A program made the translations under genes and the position numbers. From JBEIUO01 sp964549785 (GTDB taxonomy: Bacteria > Planctomycetota > Phycisphaerae > Phycisphaerales > UBA1924), in NCBI GenBank assembly GCA_964549785.1, contig CAZJXA010000018.1, forward strand, positions 1-25,956: a stretch of 25,956 nt of DNA, written 5' to 3'. How positions within the stretch are numbered: position 1 is the first letter of the stretch; the number at the start of each line of letters is the position of its first letter. Below, piece by piece: positions 1-9,169 of the stretch. The notes under the pieces were generated by a model, which did not search any database, was not told the DNA's origin, and worked only from the letters and a program-made list of their open reading frames with translations.

Positions 1-181
1 GTGTATCGGCTGGGAAGAGGCGGGACTTGGGGGCGGGTCCGAATGTTGCGTACCAACCGCTATGAGACTCGGTGAGTTGTATCAACTTCCGATGCGTTTA
101 CGCTCGGGACGAGTCCTCGTGGATTGCGGGGGTTGAGTTGGCGTGCCGAGACAAACGGGACATTTGCGGTGGCGCGTCAGC
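1..181. other. Left edge, no gene seen
   Basis: This stretch lies downstream of the stop of the first minus-strand gene. Open frames here run across into the antisense of that gene and have no recognisable product. I see no convincing terminator hairpin, tRNA or repeat. Confidence 0.5.
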
Positions 182-1314
182 TCAGTTGATGTTCAGTGCC
201 CGGCGCCTTCGGGGTACGAGCAGGGAAAGGACGGCGAGGGCGGCAAGGGGGCAGGGGGCGGGGATGGTGGCGACGAACACGCGCCCGATGCCCAACGTGT
301 CCCGGGCCCTCCCCGCGAAGGTGCGGCCGTCGCCTGAAAGAGCCCGTACTTCGGTAAGTTGCCAACCAACCGGGACCGTTGCCCCGTGGGCGTTGAGGTA
401 GGCGTCCAAGACGCGATCCCACCCTCCTCGGTCCACACGTACGCGCGGTCCGGATTCTCCGGGCTGCTGTAGTCATAATTCCCGATGATCACCGAACCGT
501 CGTCGCTCATCTCGTTGACGAAGCCCACCCGGGATTCATACCCCGGCAACCTTCCCAAGTACAAGGGCTCTCCGTTGTCCCAGCGGTGGCTGTCGCCGGT
601 GACAAACCGCCCATCACCGCTCACGCCCGCGATCTCATATGAGGGCGTCCCGTCCACCTGATAGCGGCGCGTCATGCCCGTCGCCGCCGTCCACACGAAG
701 CCCTCCCTCCGACCGAGGTCGGTCGGGTTGGTGAACCCGACCACGGTGTTGCCGTCGGCGCTGATCGAGAGGGCCCGGGTAATGACCGGATCCGGGTCGA
801 GTTGGCCAAGAGGGATAAGCCCCCGATCCTCATCCCACAGGAACGCCTCATTCCGTTCGCGGCTCCCGCTCCCGCTGCCGCTGTAGCCCACGACGCGTCG
901 ACCGTCGGCGGACACGTCCAAACCGTTATTGAAGTGATGGCCCGCGGTCAGACGCGGGATGTTGACGTACATGCCGGACGAGTCACGGCGGAACGCCTGC
1001 TCCGTCCCTGAGTTGAAATCGAACGAGTGCCCGACCTGATACTCCGCGTTCCCCGACAATGCCACAATCGTTGTACGCGTCGGGTCGTTCGGGCCGTTCA
1101 GTCCGATGACGCTCTGCGGTGGCCCAAAGAAGCCCACGATCGGGTGGGCCATGTCGTCACCAAGCGTTACCCCGGCCACGACCTCGCCGTTGTACGACAG
1201 CCCCTCTGCCCGCAGTAATGAGTAATCCGCTGGCGGAGTAATTGTCTGGAACACCTGTCCGTCACTGAGGCCACACACAACCCCCAGCACACCCATAACA
1301 ATACCTGTTTTCAT
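182..1314 (-). CDS. Exported HAF-repeat protein with PEP-CTERM-like tail (frameshifted)
   Basis: Predicted exported or surface protein of unknown function. The start is set at the ATG at 1312-1314, which follows a GGAG about nine bases upstream and opens a signal peptide (MKTGIVMGVLGVVCG). Several 'SADG..VVG' units follow, typical of HAF-type extracellular repeats (for example ALSISADGNTVVGF). The frame open from the start ends at 193 with proline-rich nonsense. A second frame, reached by adding one base in the G/C run at 418-427, instead gives WDRVLDAYLNAHG, GWQLTEVRALSGDGRTFAG and a C-terminal IPAP-hydrophobic-RRRR sorting-type tail, stopping at 182. I therefore annotate 182-1314, 377 residues if repaired. 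It lies 66 bases downstream of the next exported protein and is probably co-transcribed with it. A sequencing error is as likely as a true mutation. Confidence 0.75.
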
Positions 1315-1338
1315 CGCAATTCTCCAAGTAAGCAAATC

Positions 1339-1369
1339 GCCCCTCATCACCGTTCCGGTGACAAGGGGC
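1339..1369 (-). terminator. Intercistronic hairpin
   Basis: GCCCCT (1339-1344) pairs with AGGGGC (1364-1369), and TCACCG (1347-1352) pairs with CGGTGA (1356-1361), with a 2x2 internal loop and a three-base loop. It lies in the 66-base gap between two minus-strand exported-protein genes. No clean T-run follows on the minus strand, so it could be a weak terminator, an attenuator or an mRNA-stability element. Confidence 0.5.
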
Positions 1370-1380
1370 ATTGAAGACAA

Positions 1381-4133
1381 TTACTCTTCGACTTCCACCA
1401 ACGCCTCTACAAACTCAATCACGTCGTCGCCATCGATGATGCCCGACTGGTCGAAGTCCGCTGCCGGAGCCCCCTCCGACCACTCTGCCATAAAGAGTTC
1501 CGCGTCCAGCATGTCCGCCGCCCCCGAGAAATCGACGTCCGCACCCTGGCTGGTCATCGAGTCGATCATGCCGCCACCGTCTTCAGGAGGACACGGGGTA
1601 ACCGAAACGGCCTCGGCGCCCGTGAAGACGTTCACCAGTTGGACGAGGTCAAACTTGGTAGTAAAGGCGGGGTCGATCACCCCGTCGCCCGTCAGGTCAG
1701 GCGCGGGCTGGGCTTCGTAGAGCAGATGAACCAGTTTGACCCGGACTCGGCCCGCGTTCACGAACGAGCGATAGGTTCCCGTCCCGGGTGTACAAGAGTG
1801 GGGGAACAGAAAGAAACGCCGCGTGGCGTCCTGCGCGTCCGGCATTCCCTGTGCGCCGGGTGTATAGAAACCGTATTGAATCGGCCCGGGTGGGCAATCG
1901 ACGCACAGCGGAAGTCCGCCTTCGTACGCGATCTCCGGATGCCGATCCTGCATCCGCGGGGTTCGGGTGATATCGATCCACGCGTTGTTGTTCCAATCCC
2001 ACGCGAAGACCTGACCCCGCAGGGTGGTCGCCTGCCCCGCCGCGTTCCGGCTCATCGGCATCCCCGGCGTGGCCTTCACCTCGGCTTCGATGTTCAGTTG
2101 CAACCGCGAATAGTTGCCCGATTCGACGTTCTCAAAGTCCACGATCGTCTCGCTCACCGCCGGGTACATGGTCAGGTAACCAACTCCGTTCCAGAACGGC
2201 TTCTTCGACTGGATCGTGGCCGCGTAGTGCCCCCGGGCCGCACCGGTTCCGCGGGGCAGCGTGTACCACAGGCGTTCGGGATCGTCCAACACGCCGAGCG
2301 TGTCGCCGATAAGGTGGCCGAGCCCGGGACCAAACGAAGCGACACGCGGCCCGTACACCCCGGCGTACTCCTCCGCGAAGGCCTGAAACTGCTGCACCCA
2401 GCCGGAGGGAAACGGATTGCCCGGCGTCGCGCACGTGTACACCTCCTCGAACTGACCCGTCTGCGGGTTCCACACGCGCCGCAGGAAGCACCCGCTGGCG
2501 TTGTAGGTGCTGAGGCTCTGGACGTTCACGCCCCGGAGATACGCCAGTTGGTTCCGAAAATCTTCCCGCGTAAAAGTGTCGTTGGCGACCGGCGGGATGT
2601 TCGGGTTTGCCCATGAACTCAGCGGCGGCTGGACCCAGGGCTGGAAAAACTCAAAGGCGTCACTCTCGGTGCCGATCATGCTCTCGATCGAGAGCCGATG
2701 TACCCGCATCGTGGACATCCAGCGGCTCTCTTCAGTTTCAACAGGTGTGCTCGGGTTGAAGTCATTGTCCCCCGGATCGAGTTTGAGATACACCACCGGC
2801 TGCCTTACCCGGGCCTCGTTCCACGCGGCGTAAAGAGGTGGGGCCGAAAATTCGCCGCGGCGGGTGCGGGTGGTGCTGCTCCAGTGGATCAGCACCGGCT
2901 GCCGGTTGTCCAGCAGCACGACTTCATTGGCAACCAGCGCGGGGTCCACCAGCGCCGAAGGGTGGGCACTGTGCCAACTTTCGTCGCGCATCGCCCGGCG
3001 GTCGGTCCGACGCCAGACCGGGTTCGTGGCCGCGTGGGGGCTGCGGGCCCCGTCGTTAAAGAGCCGGACCTGGTGCCAACTTAGGAGCGAGTCGGTGGCC
3101 CCGTCCGCGTTGGCAGCCTGGTAATCCGAGCACTTGACCAAAGCCCAGCGCGGATCGGCGGGGTCGTGGGCCTTGATGACGTCGTACGCGCACTCCTTCA
3201 TGGCGGTCTCGATCACGCGCGAACAGATTTCGGACCACCACAGATAGGGTTTCTGATTATCGAAGGGAGCGCCCAAATAGGTCCCGAAATCGTCAGTGGG
3301 GCGAACGTGATTGACCGCCGCCGCGACCGTGCCGGGCCACCCGTACACCGTGGCCGCCTCATCCCACAGTTCCTGCCCGGTCTTGGTGAAGCCCCGGATC
3401 GGGTGGTTGGGATCGGTCCAACGTGGGTCGAGGCTTGTTCGTTCCAACAAGAAGGAGTAGTTCGCCCCACCCACCACCGCGACATGAACCTCGGTATCGA
3501 AGCGGAACTCCTTGGGGACAGGCTTCACCCAACCCAGCGGCAATTCGTCGGTGTTTGCCGGGTTCGCCCACCACGCGTCGTAGGCATCCAGGAATCCTTC
3601 CATCCACGTCGCGGCCCGGGTGATCCCCGCGTCCAGCCATGGATTGCGGTTGGGGTTGCGATCTGACGTGCTGTGACCCTGCTGAACAATCCATTCGAGC
3701 GGGTCAATTTCGATCCCGTCATCAGGGTGAAAGAGGTGCGTCGTCCCGGCAGCGCCCTCATCGCCCGCTGCAAAGTTCTGGAGCACAATGCAGATTTGGT
3801 CTTCGGCGAGGTGGCCTGAATAGAAGACGTAGTTGCGGATGAGTCCGCACACGCCCGCCGCCGTGGCTTCCGGGGTCGTCACCCACCCTTCGATCATCAT
3901 CTTGAGGTTGGGGTCGGGGCTGGTGGCGAAGTAATGAAGACTGTCCCACGCGTAGACGTCCGGACGGGTCGTCTGCCCGCTCGCCTCAGGCACGTCCAGC
4001 AGACACATACCCGACCCCCCCCTAACAAACTGACCGCCAACAGCCTTCTGATCGTGCGTTTGACACCGTTCAGCCCGTCCCGCTGTTGGCAAGACCTTGT
4101 ATTTCCGGTTCTGCGATGCAATCCGTTTCGCAT
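1381..4133 (-). CDS. Large exported protein with dockerin-like C-terminus (frameshifted at start)
   Basis: Large exported protein of unknown function, 917 residues if repaired. The open frame covers 1381-4092, but its first codons are not a signal peptide. In another frame, ATG 4131-4133 preceded by GGAG at five bases leads to KRTIRRLLAVSLLGG. Adding one base to the run of eight C at 4015-4022 joins this to MCLLDVPEASGQ, making a credible export signal with a long basic n-region. The central ~780 residues are rich in W, Y, P and D, and I recognise no enzyme motif in them. The last ~105 residues contain three calcium-loop-like segments (DLTGDGVID, DVDFSGAAD, DFDQSGIIDGDD) like dockerin/EF-hand modules of planctomycete secreted proteins. 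If the run is really eight bases, a start at 4008 would give a protein without a signal peptide. Confidence 0.7.
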
Positions 4134-4353
4134 CGGCGCTCCAGTGCGGGACTTTTCGGGTTTCAACCGCGCGGCCTCAGCACCAGAATGGCTCGAATGA
4201 ACCGCACCGACCGGTACAAAGACCCACCCCGCTATTCGAGATAGCACGGGAAGCGAGTCGTCCGCGCGGGGGGTCCGAAAGATTCCGGGGCTGCTCCCGG
4301 CACGACCGTCGTAAAGGTGCGCTACGCCCCGGGAAATGCAAGGAAAGCTGAAA

Positions 4354-4389
4354 GATTAATTGCGCGGCGTCACGGTCCTCAGGCTGCAT
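4354..4389 (-). pseudogene. N-terminal stub of a HEPN (DUF86-like) toxin
   Basis: An ATG at 4387-4389 overlaps the end of the MNT antitoxin gene by 11 bases, the arrangement usual for MNT-HEPN toxin-antitoxin pairs. The first 12 residues (MQPEDRDAAQLI) resemble the start of HEPN toxins of this type. After that the frame continues for 58 codons with no HEPN-like helices or RxxxxH motif. I read this as a remnant left by deletion. The rest of the spacer (4134-4353) shows nothing else. The similarity is short and from memory, so it is tentative. Confidence 0.35.
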
Positions 4390-4681
4390 AGATGACCCGT
4401 CGATGCGTGAGGATGTGATGGCGCCGGAACGGGTTCAGCACGAGCTTCCGCTCCGCCAGGTCGACGTCGCGGCCCAGCATCGCGCGGAGCTGGTCGTGCA
4501 TATCCACCCACGCCTCGATGCTGCGATCCGAATAGGATCCGAACGCCACGCGCACATCGGCGTCGCTCTCGGGGCGGAAGTCGTCACGAAGCACCGAGCC
4601 GAATAGGAAGAACTCCCGGACCTTCCACTTGCGGCAGAAGGCGGCGATAGCCTCGACAGGGATGGGGATGCGGGGCGTCAC
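4379..4681 (-). CDS. MNT-family nucleotidyltransferase antitoxin
   Basis: Minimal nucleotidyltransferase of the DNA polymerase beta superfamily, 100 residues. Family members (MntA) act as antitoxins by adding AMP to a HEPN ribonuclease toxin. The motif FGSVLRDDFRPESDAD gives GS (28-29) and the paired metal-binding Asp40 and Asp42; the third acidic residue is probably Asp74 in VDLAE. The C-terminal NPFRRHHIL...VIYAA block is typical of the family. I chose GTG 4679-4681, which lies ten bases after the mutase stop with AAGGA just upstream. Longer starts would run inside the mutase gene. The partner toxin that should follow survives only as a short stub, so the antitoxin is apparently an orphan. 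Confidence 0.85.
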   Translation of the reverse strand: MTPRIPIPVEAIAAFCRKWKVREFFLFGSVLRDDFRPESDADVRVAFGSYSDRSIEAWVDMHDQLRAMLGRDVDLAERKLVLNPFRRHHILTHRRVIYAA

Positions 4682-4691
4682 GTTCCTTGAT

Positions 4692-6533
4692 TCACCATTC
4701 GGGACCGCCGGAGTAGCGGCCGTAGATGTCGGCCATGGCCTGAACCATCTCGCCGAGGGTGCAGTTGGCGAGGGCACCTTCGATGAGGGCGGGCATAACG
4801 TTCGTTTTGTGCAGACTGGTGGGGGCGGAGGACCACGGCAGGTTGGGGAACTGGGATTGGAAGACTTCGCCGCGGCAGGAGGTACGAATGGCGTTCAAGG
4901 CTTTCGTCACCCTGGCTGGGTCACGGCGGGCTTTGAAGGCGGTGAGCGTCGCGACCTGATCGACCTCGACCTGGTGAGGGATCTGGAGGATTTCGATTGG
5001 TCGGCCTTCGTCGCTCTCGTTGTAGGCGTTGACGCCGACGATGATTCGGTCACCGGCCTCGCACTCTTCGCTGAAGCGGTAGCTGGCTTCGGCGATGCCG
5101 CGCCGGAAGTAGCCGCGGTTGATGCCCGCCACGCACGAGCGGCCGTAGGTGGTACGGTGGGCGTAGGCGGGGTGATTTTCGAGCGGGGCGGCGGGGTCGA
5201 TGGCTTTGAGCGAATGACGCGGGCCGCCTGTTCCCCCCACGTTGTAATCCCCCATGTCGTCGATTTCCGCGATAATTCGCAGGGCCTCGCGCTCCATGGT
5301 GTCCGTGAGTTGCTCGATAAACCACGAGCCGCCGAGCGGGTCGGCGGTGCGGGTGACGCCGGTTTCGTGGGCCAGTATCTGCTGGGTTCGGAGGGCGACG
5401 GTGACGGCCTGCTCGGTGGGGAGGCCGAGGGTCTCATCCATGCTGTCGGTGTGGAGCGACTGGCATCCGCCCAGGACCGCGGCCATGGCCTGATAGGCCA
5501 CGCGGACGATGTTGTTCAGCGGTTGCTGCTCGGTGAGGGAGCAGCCGGCGGTTTGGACGTGGGTTTTCATGAACCACGAGCGTTCGTTCTTCGCGGCGTA
5601 GCGGTGACGCATAACCCGGGCCCAGATGCGGCGGGCGGCCCGGAGTTTGCAGATTTCTTCGAAGAACTCGTTGTGGCTGTTGAAGAAGAAAGAGAGGCGG
5701 GGCGCGAAACTCTCGATATCGAGGCCGCGTTCGACGCAGGCCTCGACATACTCCATGCCGTCACGCAGCGTGAAGGCGAGTTCTTGCGCGGCGGTCGAGC
5801 CGGCCTCGCGGATGTGGTAGCCGGAAATGCTGACCGAGTTCCACTTGGGGGCAAACGTGCTCTGGAACTCGATGGTATCGACGACGAGTTTGACCGACGG
5901 TTCGGGCGGGTAGATGAACTCGTTCTGAGAGTGAAACTCCTTCAGAATGTCGTTCTGGAGGGTGCCCCCCAATGTGTTCCATGGGATGTTTCGCTGGAGG
6001 GCCATGCCGAGGTACATAGCCCAGATGACGGCCGCGGGACCGTTGATAGTCTGGCTCACGGTCACGTCGCCGATCGGGATATCGGCGTAGAGGCGGTGCA
6101 TGTCTTCGATGGTGTCGATGGCGACGCCGCACTTGCCGACTTCGCCCATGGAGAGCTCATCGTCGGAGTCGCGCCCCATGAGGGTTGGCAAGTCGAAGGC
6201 GGTGGAGAGGCCGGTGTTGGACTTGCCGCCCTTGGCGGCGGCGAGGAGGTACTTGAAGCGTTTGTTGGTGTCGTCGGCCGAGCCAAAGCCCGCGAACTGC
6301 CGCATGGTCCAGAGGCGGGTGCGGTAGCCCGCGGGGAAGAGGCCGCGGGTGTAGGGATAGGCACCGGGCTTGCCGTCCTGTCCGAGGTCGCGGTCGATGG
6401 TCTCGGGAGACGCCAGGGTTTGGGGTGCGGGTGAGTCGGGTGAGTAGTGCGGCTCAAGAACGAGGCCACTGATGGTGACGGCGTGATGGTCGATGGGCTT
6501 GGCGGCCGGTTTGGCGGGGGCGGCGGTGATCAT
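4692..6533 (-). CDS. Acyl-CoA mutase large subunit, isobutyryl-CoA mutase type
   Basis: Adenosylcobalamin-dependent acyl-CoA mutase, large (substrate-binding TIM barrel) subunit, 613 residues. Conserved blocks include YPYTRG, WTMRQFAGFG, GLSTAFDLPT, GRDSDD, TLQNDILKEF, YPPEPS, SISGYHIREAG and DPLGGSWFIE. Methylmalonyl-CoA mutase uses a Tyr (Tyr89) in RQYAG and an Arg (Arg207) after KEF to bind the carboxylate. Here these positions are Phe80 and Gln203, the pair known from isobutyryl-CoA mutase, so I predict interconversion of isobutyryl- and n-butyryl-CoA. The protein ends at GGPEW without a C-terminal B12-binding domain. The small subunit (DxHxxG motif) is not in this window and must be elsewhere. 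The MNT gene follows ten bases downstream. The enzyme class is secure; the substrate is inferred from two residues. Confidence 0.92.
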   Translation of the reverse strand: MITAAPAKPAAKPIDHHAVTISGLVLEPHYSPDSPAPQTLASPETIDRDLGQDGKPGAYPYTRGLFPAGYRTRLWTMRQFAGFGSADDTNKRFKYLLAAAKGGKSNTGLSTAFDLPTLMGRDSDDELSMGEVGKCGVAIDTIEDMHRLYADIPIGDVTVSQTINGPAAVIWAMYLGMALQRNIPWNTLGGTLQNDILKEFHSQNEFIYPPEPSVKLVVDTIEFQSTFAPKWNSVSISGYHIREAGSTAAQELAFTLRDGMEYVEACVERGLDIESFAPRLSFFFNSHNEFFEEICKLRAARRIWARVMRHRYAAKNERSWFMKTHVQTAGCSLTEQQPLNNIVRVAYQAMAAVLGGCQSLHTDSMDETLGLPTEQAVTVALRTQQILAHETGVTRTADPLGGSWFIEQLTDTMEREALRIIAEIDDMGDYNVGGTGGPRHSLKAIDPAAPLENHPAYAHRTTYGRSCVAGINRGYFRRGIAEASYRFSEECEAGDRIIVGVNAYNESDEGRPIEILQIPHQVEVDQVATLTAFKARRDPARVTKALNAIRTSCRGEVFQSQFPNLPWSSAPTSLHKTNVMPALIEGALANCTLGEMVQAMADIYGRYSGGPEW

Positions 6534-6619
6534 GGGCGTAGTTTATGGGAGCGGGGAGCCATATCGCAAATCGCCAATAACAAACTGGGACTCGGGCGAC
6601 CAGACCTGCGGGCGAGCGC

Positions 6620-7534
6620 TTAGAGCCAGTGCGTCTGGAGCCACGCCAGAGTTGGGGCGAGGTTGACCGTGTGTGCTTCGGTGGTGAGATAATGGAGGGT
6701 TGCGTCGCGAGCGTCGTTGAGGTTGATGGTGCGGTCCATGACGTGGTCGACGCGGTGGTAGCGGTGGTCGAGAATTTGCTTGCACTGGAAGTCGGCGACG
6801 CCCATGACGCCGTTGATCATGATGTTGACAAGAGGCTTGGCCCACTGGCCCCAGCCCCAGTTGTGAGAGTCGCCCTTGATGTAGCGGTCTTCGCAGCCGG
6901 TGGAGAACGAGAGCAGGACGATGTTGGAGAGGTTCTGGTTACCCGAGCGGGGGTCCAGGGCCGCCGCGAGGGCGGCCATGCTGGGGTTGTTGGCGACCAC
7001 GCCGCCATCGATGTAACCCTGGTAGGAGGGGAAGTAGGTCGGGGCTGCGCTGGTGCGCATTGCTACGTCGACGACCAGTTCAGCGCCGTCGGAATCGGGG
7101 CCCGGGACGTTGTGAAAGAACTTGGGCTTCCAGGTGCGGCGTCCCTGTTCGGGCGAAAAGTCGAGGTCGAAGGTGGGGATGAGCACGCGCTTGGAAAGGC
7201 CGCTGAGGGGTGTCGTGCCGAACTCGGTGGTGAGGACTTTCTTCAGGTTCTTGTTGGAGTGGTCGGCGCCGGTCGCGTTGCCGAAGTCGCGGATGTTGTC
7301 CCAGATCGAGTCGTCGAAGATCTTCTTGGCGTGCGTGCGGTAGAGGTCGGCGAGTTGGGCGGGGGAGCGGTTGTGGGCGAGGCCGAGCGCGATGATCCCG
7401 CCGGTGGAGGTTCCGGCGATCAGGTCAACCGAGGCGAGCAAGCCAGGGAACTGGGCGGCGATGCGTTCGAGCAGGACGGCGGTAAAGAGCCCGCCGATGC
7501 CGCCGCCGTCGAAGGTGAGGATTTTGAAGGGCAT
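6620..7534 (-). CDS. Patatin-like phospholipase
   Basis: Patatin-family lipid acyl hydrolase, 304 residues, a normal length for the family. The N-terminus carries the oxyanion-hole motif DGGGIGG (9-15), then the nucleophile elbow GTSTG with Ser43, and the catalytic Asp of the dyad in IDGG (Asp176). No signal peptide is visible, so it probably acts in the cytoplasm or on the inner membrane face. Such enzymes hydrolyse phospholipids or other acyl esters; some serve as effectors in anti-phage systems (CapV-type). No nucleotide cyclase or defence partner adjoins it here, so I do not infer that role. Genes on both sides are on the same strand but separated by ~86-100 bases, so it may be a separate unit. 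No Shine-Dalgarno sequence precedes the ATG. Confidence 0.88.
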   Translation of the reverse strand: MPFKILTFDGGGIGGLFTAVLLERIAAQFPGLLASVDLIAGTSTGGIIALGLAHNRSPAQLADLYRTHAKKIFDDSIWDNIRDFGNATGADHSNKNLKKVLTTEFGTTPLSGLSKRVLIPTFDLDFSPEQGRRTWKPKFFHNVPGPDSDGAELVVDVAMRTSAAPTYFPSYQGYIDGGVVANNPSMAALAAALDPRSGNQNLSNIVLLSFSTGCEDRYIKGDSHNWGWGQWAKPLVNIMINGVMGVADFQCKQILDHRYHRVDHVMDRTINLNDARDATLHYLTTEAHTVNLAPTLAWLQTHWL

Positions 7535-7542
7535 GGGAGGTC

Positions 7543-7595
7543 CAGATGGCAGATGGGCAGATAGGTAAATAAGCGGAGATGCAGAGATGCAGGGA
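7543..7595. repeat. Intergenic low-complexity patch (CAGATGG/GATGCAG words)
   Basis: The gap upstream of the patatin gene is built from near-repeats of short words: CAGATGG, CAGATGGG, CAGATAGG, then GATGCAG and GATGCAG. The 13-mer ATGGGCAGATAGG (7553-7565) recurs exactly in another gap at 15662-15674. Function unknown. Confidence 0.55.
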
Positions 7596-7633
7596 AGCAG
7601 GAATGCGGGGGGTAATGCGGGGGGGTGTTTCGG

Positions 7634-9145
7634 TCAATCGGGCGGGGTGAAGGTGGTGCGCGGGGTGTTGAAGATGACGTCGAACGGGCTGGCGCGGGCG
7701 GCTTCGGAATCGCTCAGGAAGTTGGCCTTGGGGTCGTAGGCACCCTTGTCGTCCACGGCGTTGGCGCCGTAGGAATAGAGGATATAGGAACGACCGAACT
7801 CGTCGGGCGTGTCGAGGCGTCGGTAGCCGAATGGTGTCCCGGTGAAGGCGTCGGTGGGAACGGCGGGAATGAATTCCGGGGCGAGTGCATCGAGCGAGGC
7901 CGGGTAGCCGTCGTTTTTTGCCCGGTAGAGTTCGATGACCAGCATCAGGCGCGTGCCATCGATGAGCGGCGCGAGCGTGGAATCGGCTTGGACGGCCCTG
8001 TCTAGGGCGGGAATGATGGTGGCGAGGGCCGGGTAGCGGCGCTGGTCGGCCTCGTCAAACGAGGCCGAAATACTTCCCAAAGCGCGGCGGACGGCGATGG
8101 GCTTGCGGGCGTGGGCGATCATGGCGTCATACAACTCGTTGGCGCGGGTCACGTTCTCTTTTTTGCCGGGGACCGCGAAGCCAACCACGTTCATCAACTT
8201 GGAGGCTCCCAGCGACGCGGCGATGGCGGTGGGATTGACACCCCGGAACTTGTCAACTTCCGTCTGGATCATTCGTCCGTCGCCGTCGCCGTCGTCGGAG
8301 AACGATCTTTGGATCATGTCGAGGGCGAAGGCACGCTCTCCCTCCAGGCACATATCAAAGGGTGGCCAGACCGTCTGGCGATCGAGCGATTCGAGGAGCG
8401 CGGTAAGGGTGGCGGCGGAGAGACGGCGCTCGGTGAGCGCAGCGCGAAGATCGCCCGAGGCTTTGGTAAACACCGCGAGGGCGAGCAGACGTGAGATGAC
8501 GATCGGAACGGCGGCGGCGGCCCGGGCGACCCCGAGGGAGGAATCGAATGCGCGAACGATTTCGGGTTCGTTTCCGTCGCTCGTGGCGCGGGCGATGCGG
8601 GCCCCGTTGTAGCGGGCGAAGGCCCGCACCTTGCCGAGTTCTGGGAGGAGGAGGGAGAAGAGAACTTGGTTTCCGACCGCCGCGACGATGGGGCGGGCGA
8701 AGGCGGGTTCGGCGGCGATACGGTCCAGGGCGTCGGGGACCCCGCTCTTGGCCAGGCGGTCCATGAGAGCGGTGGTGTTGGCGACCGCCGGGGCCGGGAC
8801 TCCGAGTTGCTCCATGGCGGCAAAGTCGTAGGGGAAGTTGATGGTTCGCGGCCAGTCGGCGGGCTTGGAGCCCTCCGGAAACTCCTTCCGGAAGGCCTGC
8901 TCTTCCAGGGTGAACAGCGCGGCGGTCTCGACGAGGGATTGAAATGCGGCGGCTCCGTCGTGACCCTTGGGCTGATGGATCGCGATGAGTTCTTCAATGC
9001 GGACCGCGCCGGCGATGCCGGTGCCGGGCTTGGCGGTGAAGGCCCAGACGACCATGTAGCCGAGCCAGACGACGAGCATCGCGACGATGGTGAGGACGCC
9101 GAAACAGCCGATTTTGAGAGTGCCCCACTGTTTCTTTGTGGCCAT
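7634..9145 (-). CDS. Membrane-anchored protein with pseudopilin-like C-terminus, paralogue 1
   Basis: 503-residue protein of unknown function. After a short basic N-terminus there is one membrane helix (about residues 11-36, IGCFGVLTIVAMLVVWLGYM), then KPGTG and a long helical extracytoplasmic part. A DxDxDG-type loop occurs mid-protein (DDGDGDGRM), like an EF-hand calcium site. The last ~100 residues (YPASLDALAPEFIPAVPTD, FTGTPFGYR, ILYSYGANAVDDKG) resemble the C-terminal domain of type II secretion major pseudopilins, but the usual N-terminal prepilin methylation motif is absent. It lies 24 bases downstream of a paralogue of nearly equal length on the same strand and is probably co-transcribed. 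I cannot assign a function beyond a membrane-tethered periplasmic protein. Confidence 0.85.
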   Translation of the reverse strand: MATKKQWGTLKIGCFGVLTIVAMLVVWLGYMVVWAFTAKPGTGIAGAVRIEELIAIHQPKGHDGAAAFQSLVETAALFTLEEQAFRKEFPEGSKPADWPRTINFPYDFAAMEQLGVPAPAVANTTALMDRLAKSGVPDALDRIAAEPAFARPIVAAVGNQVLFSLLLPELGKVRAFARYNGARIARATSDGNEPEIVRAFDSSLGVARAAAAVPIVISRLLALAVFTKASGDLRAALTERRLSAATLTALLESLDRQTVWPPFDMCLEGERAFALDMIQRSFSDDGDGDGRMIQTEVDKFRGVNPTAIAASLGASKLMNVVGFAVPGKKENVTRANELYDAMIAHARKPIAVRRALGSISASFDEADQRRYPALATIIPALDRAVQADSTLAPLIDGTRLMLVIELYRAKNDGYPASLDALAPEFIPAVPTDAFTGTPFGYRRLDTPDEFGRSYILYSYGANAVDDKGAYDPKANFLSDSEAARASPFDVIFNTPRTTFTPPD

Positions 9146-9169
9146 GGCGTTTTCCGAGACTGAACTTGG

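Noticed and set aside
4629..6434. 601-codon open frame on the plus strand opposite the acyl-CoA mutase
   Set aside because: Antisense shadow of a GC-rich gene: composition is Gly/Val/Asp-rich without motifs, while the minus strand encodes a full, conserved mutase.
4692..6533. Methylmalonyl-CoA mutase annotation
   Set aside because: The two carboxylate-binding residues (Tyr89 and Arg207 in the reference enzyme) are Phe and Gln here, which fits isobutyryl-CoA mutase.
6620..7534. Patatin as CBASS (CapV-type) effector
   Set aside because: No cyclic-nucleotide synthase or ancillary defence gene adjoins; neighbours are unrelated metabolic and membrane-protein genes.
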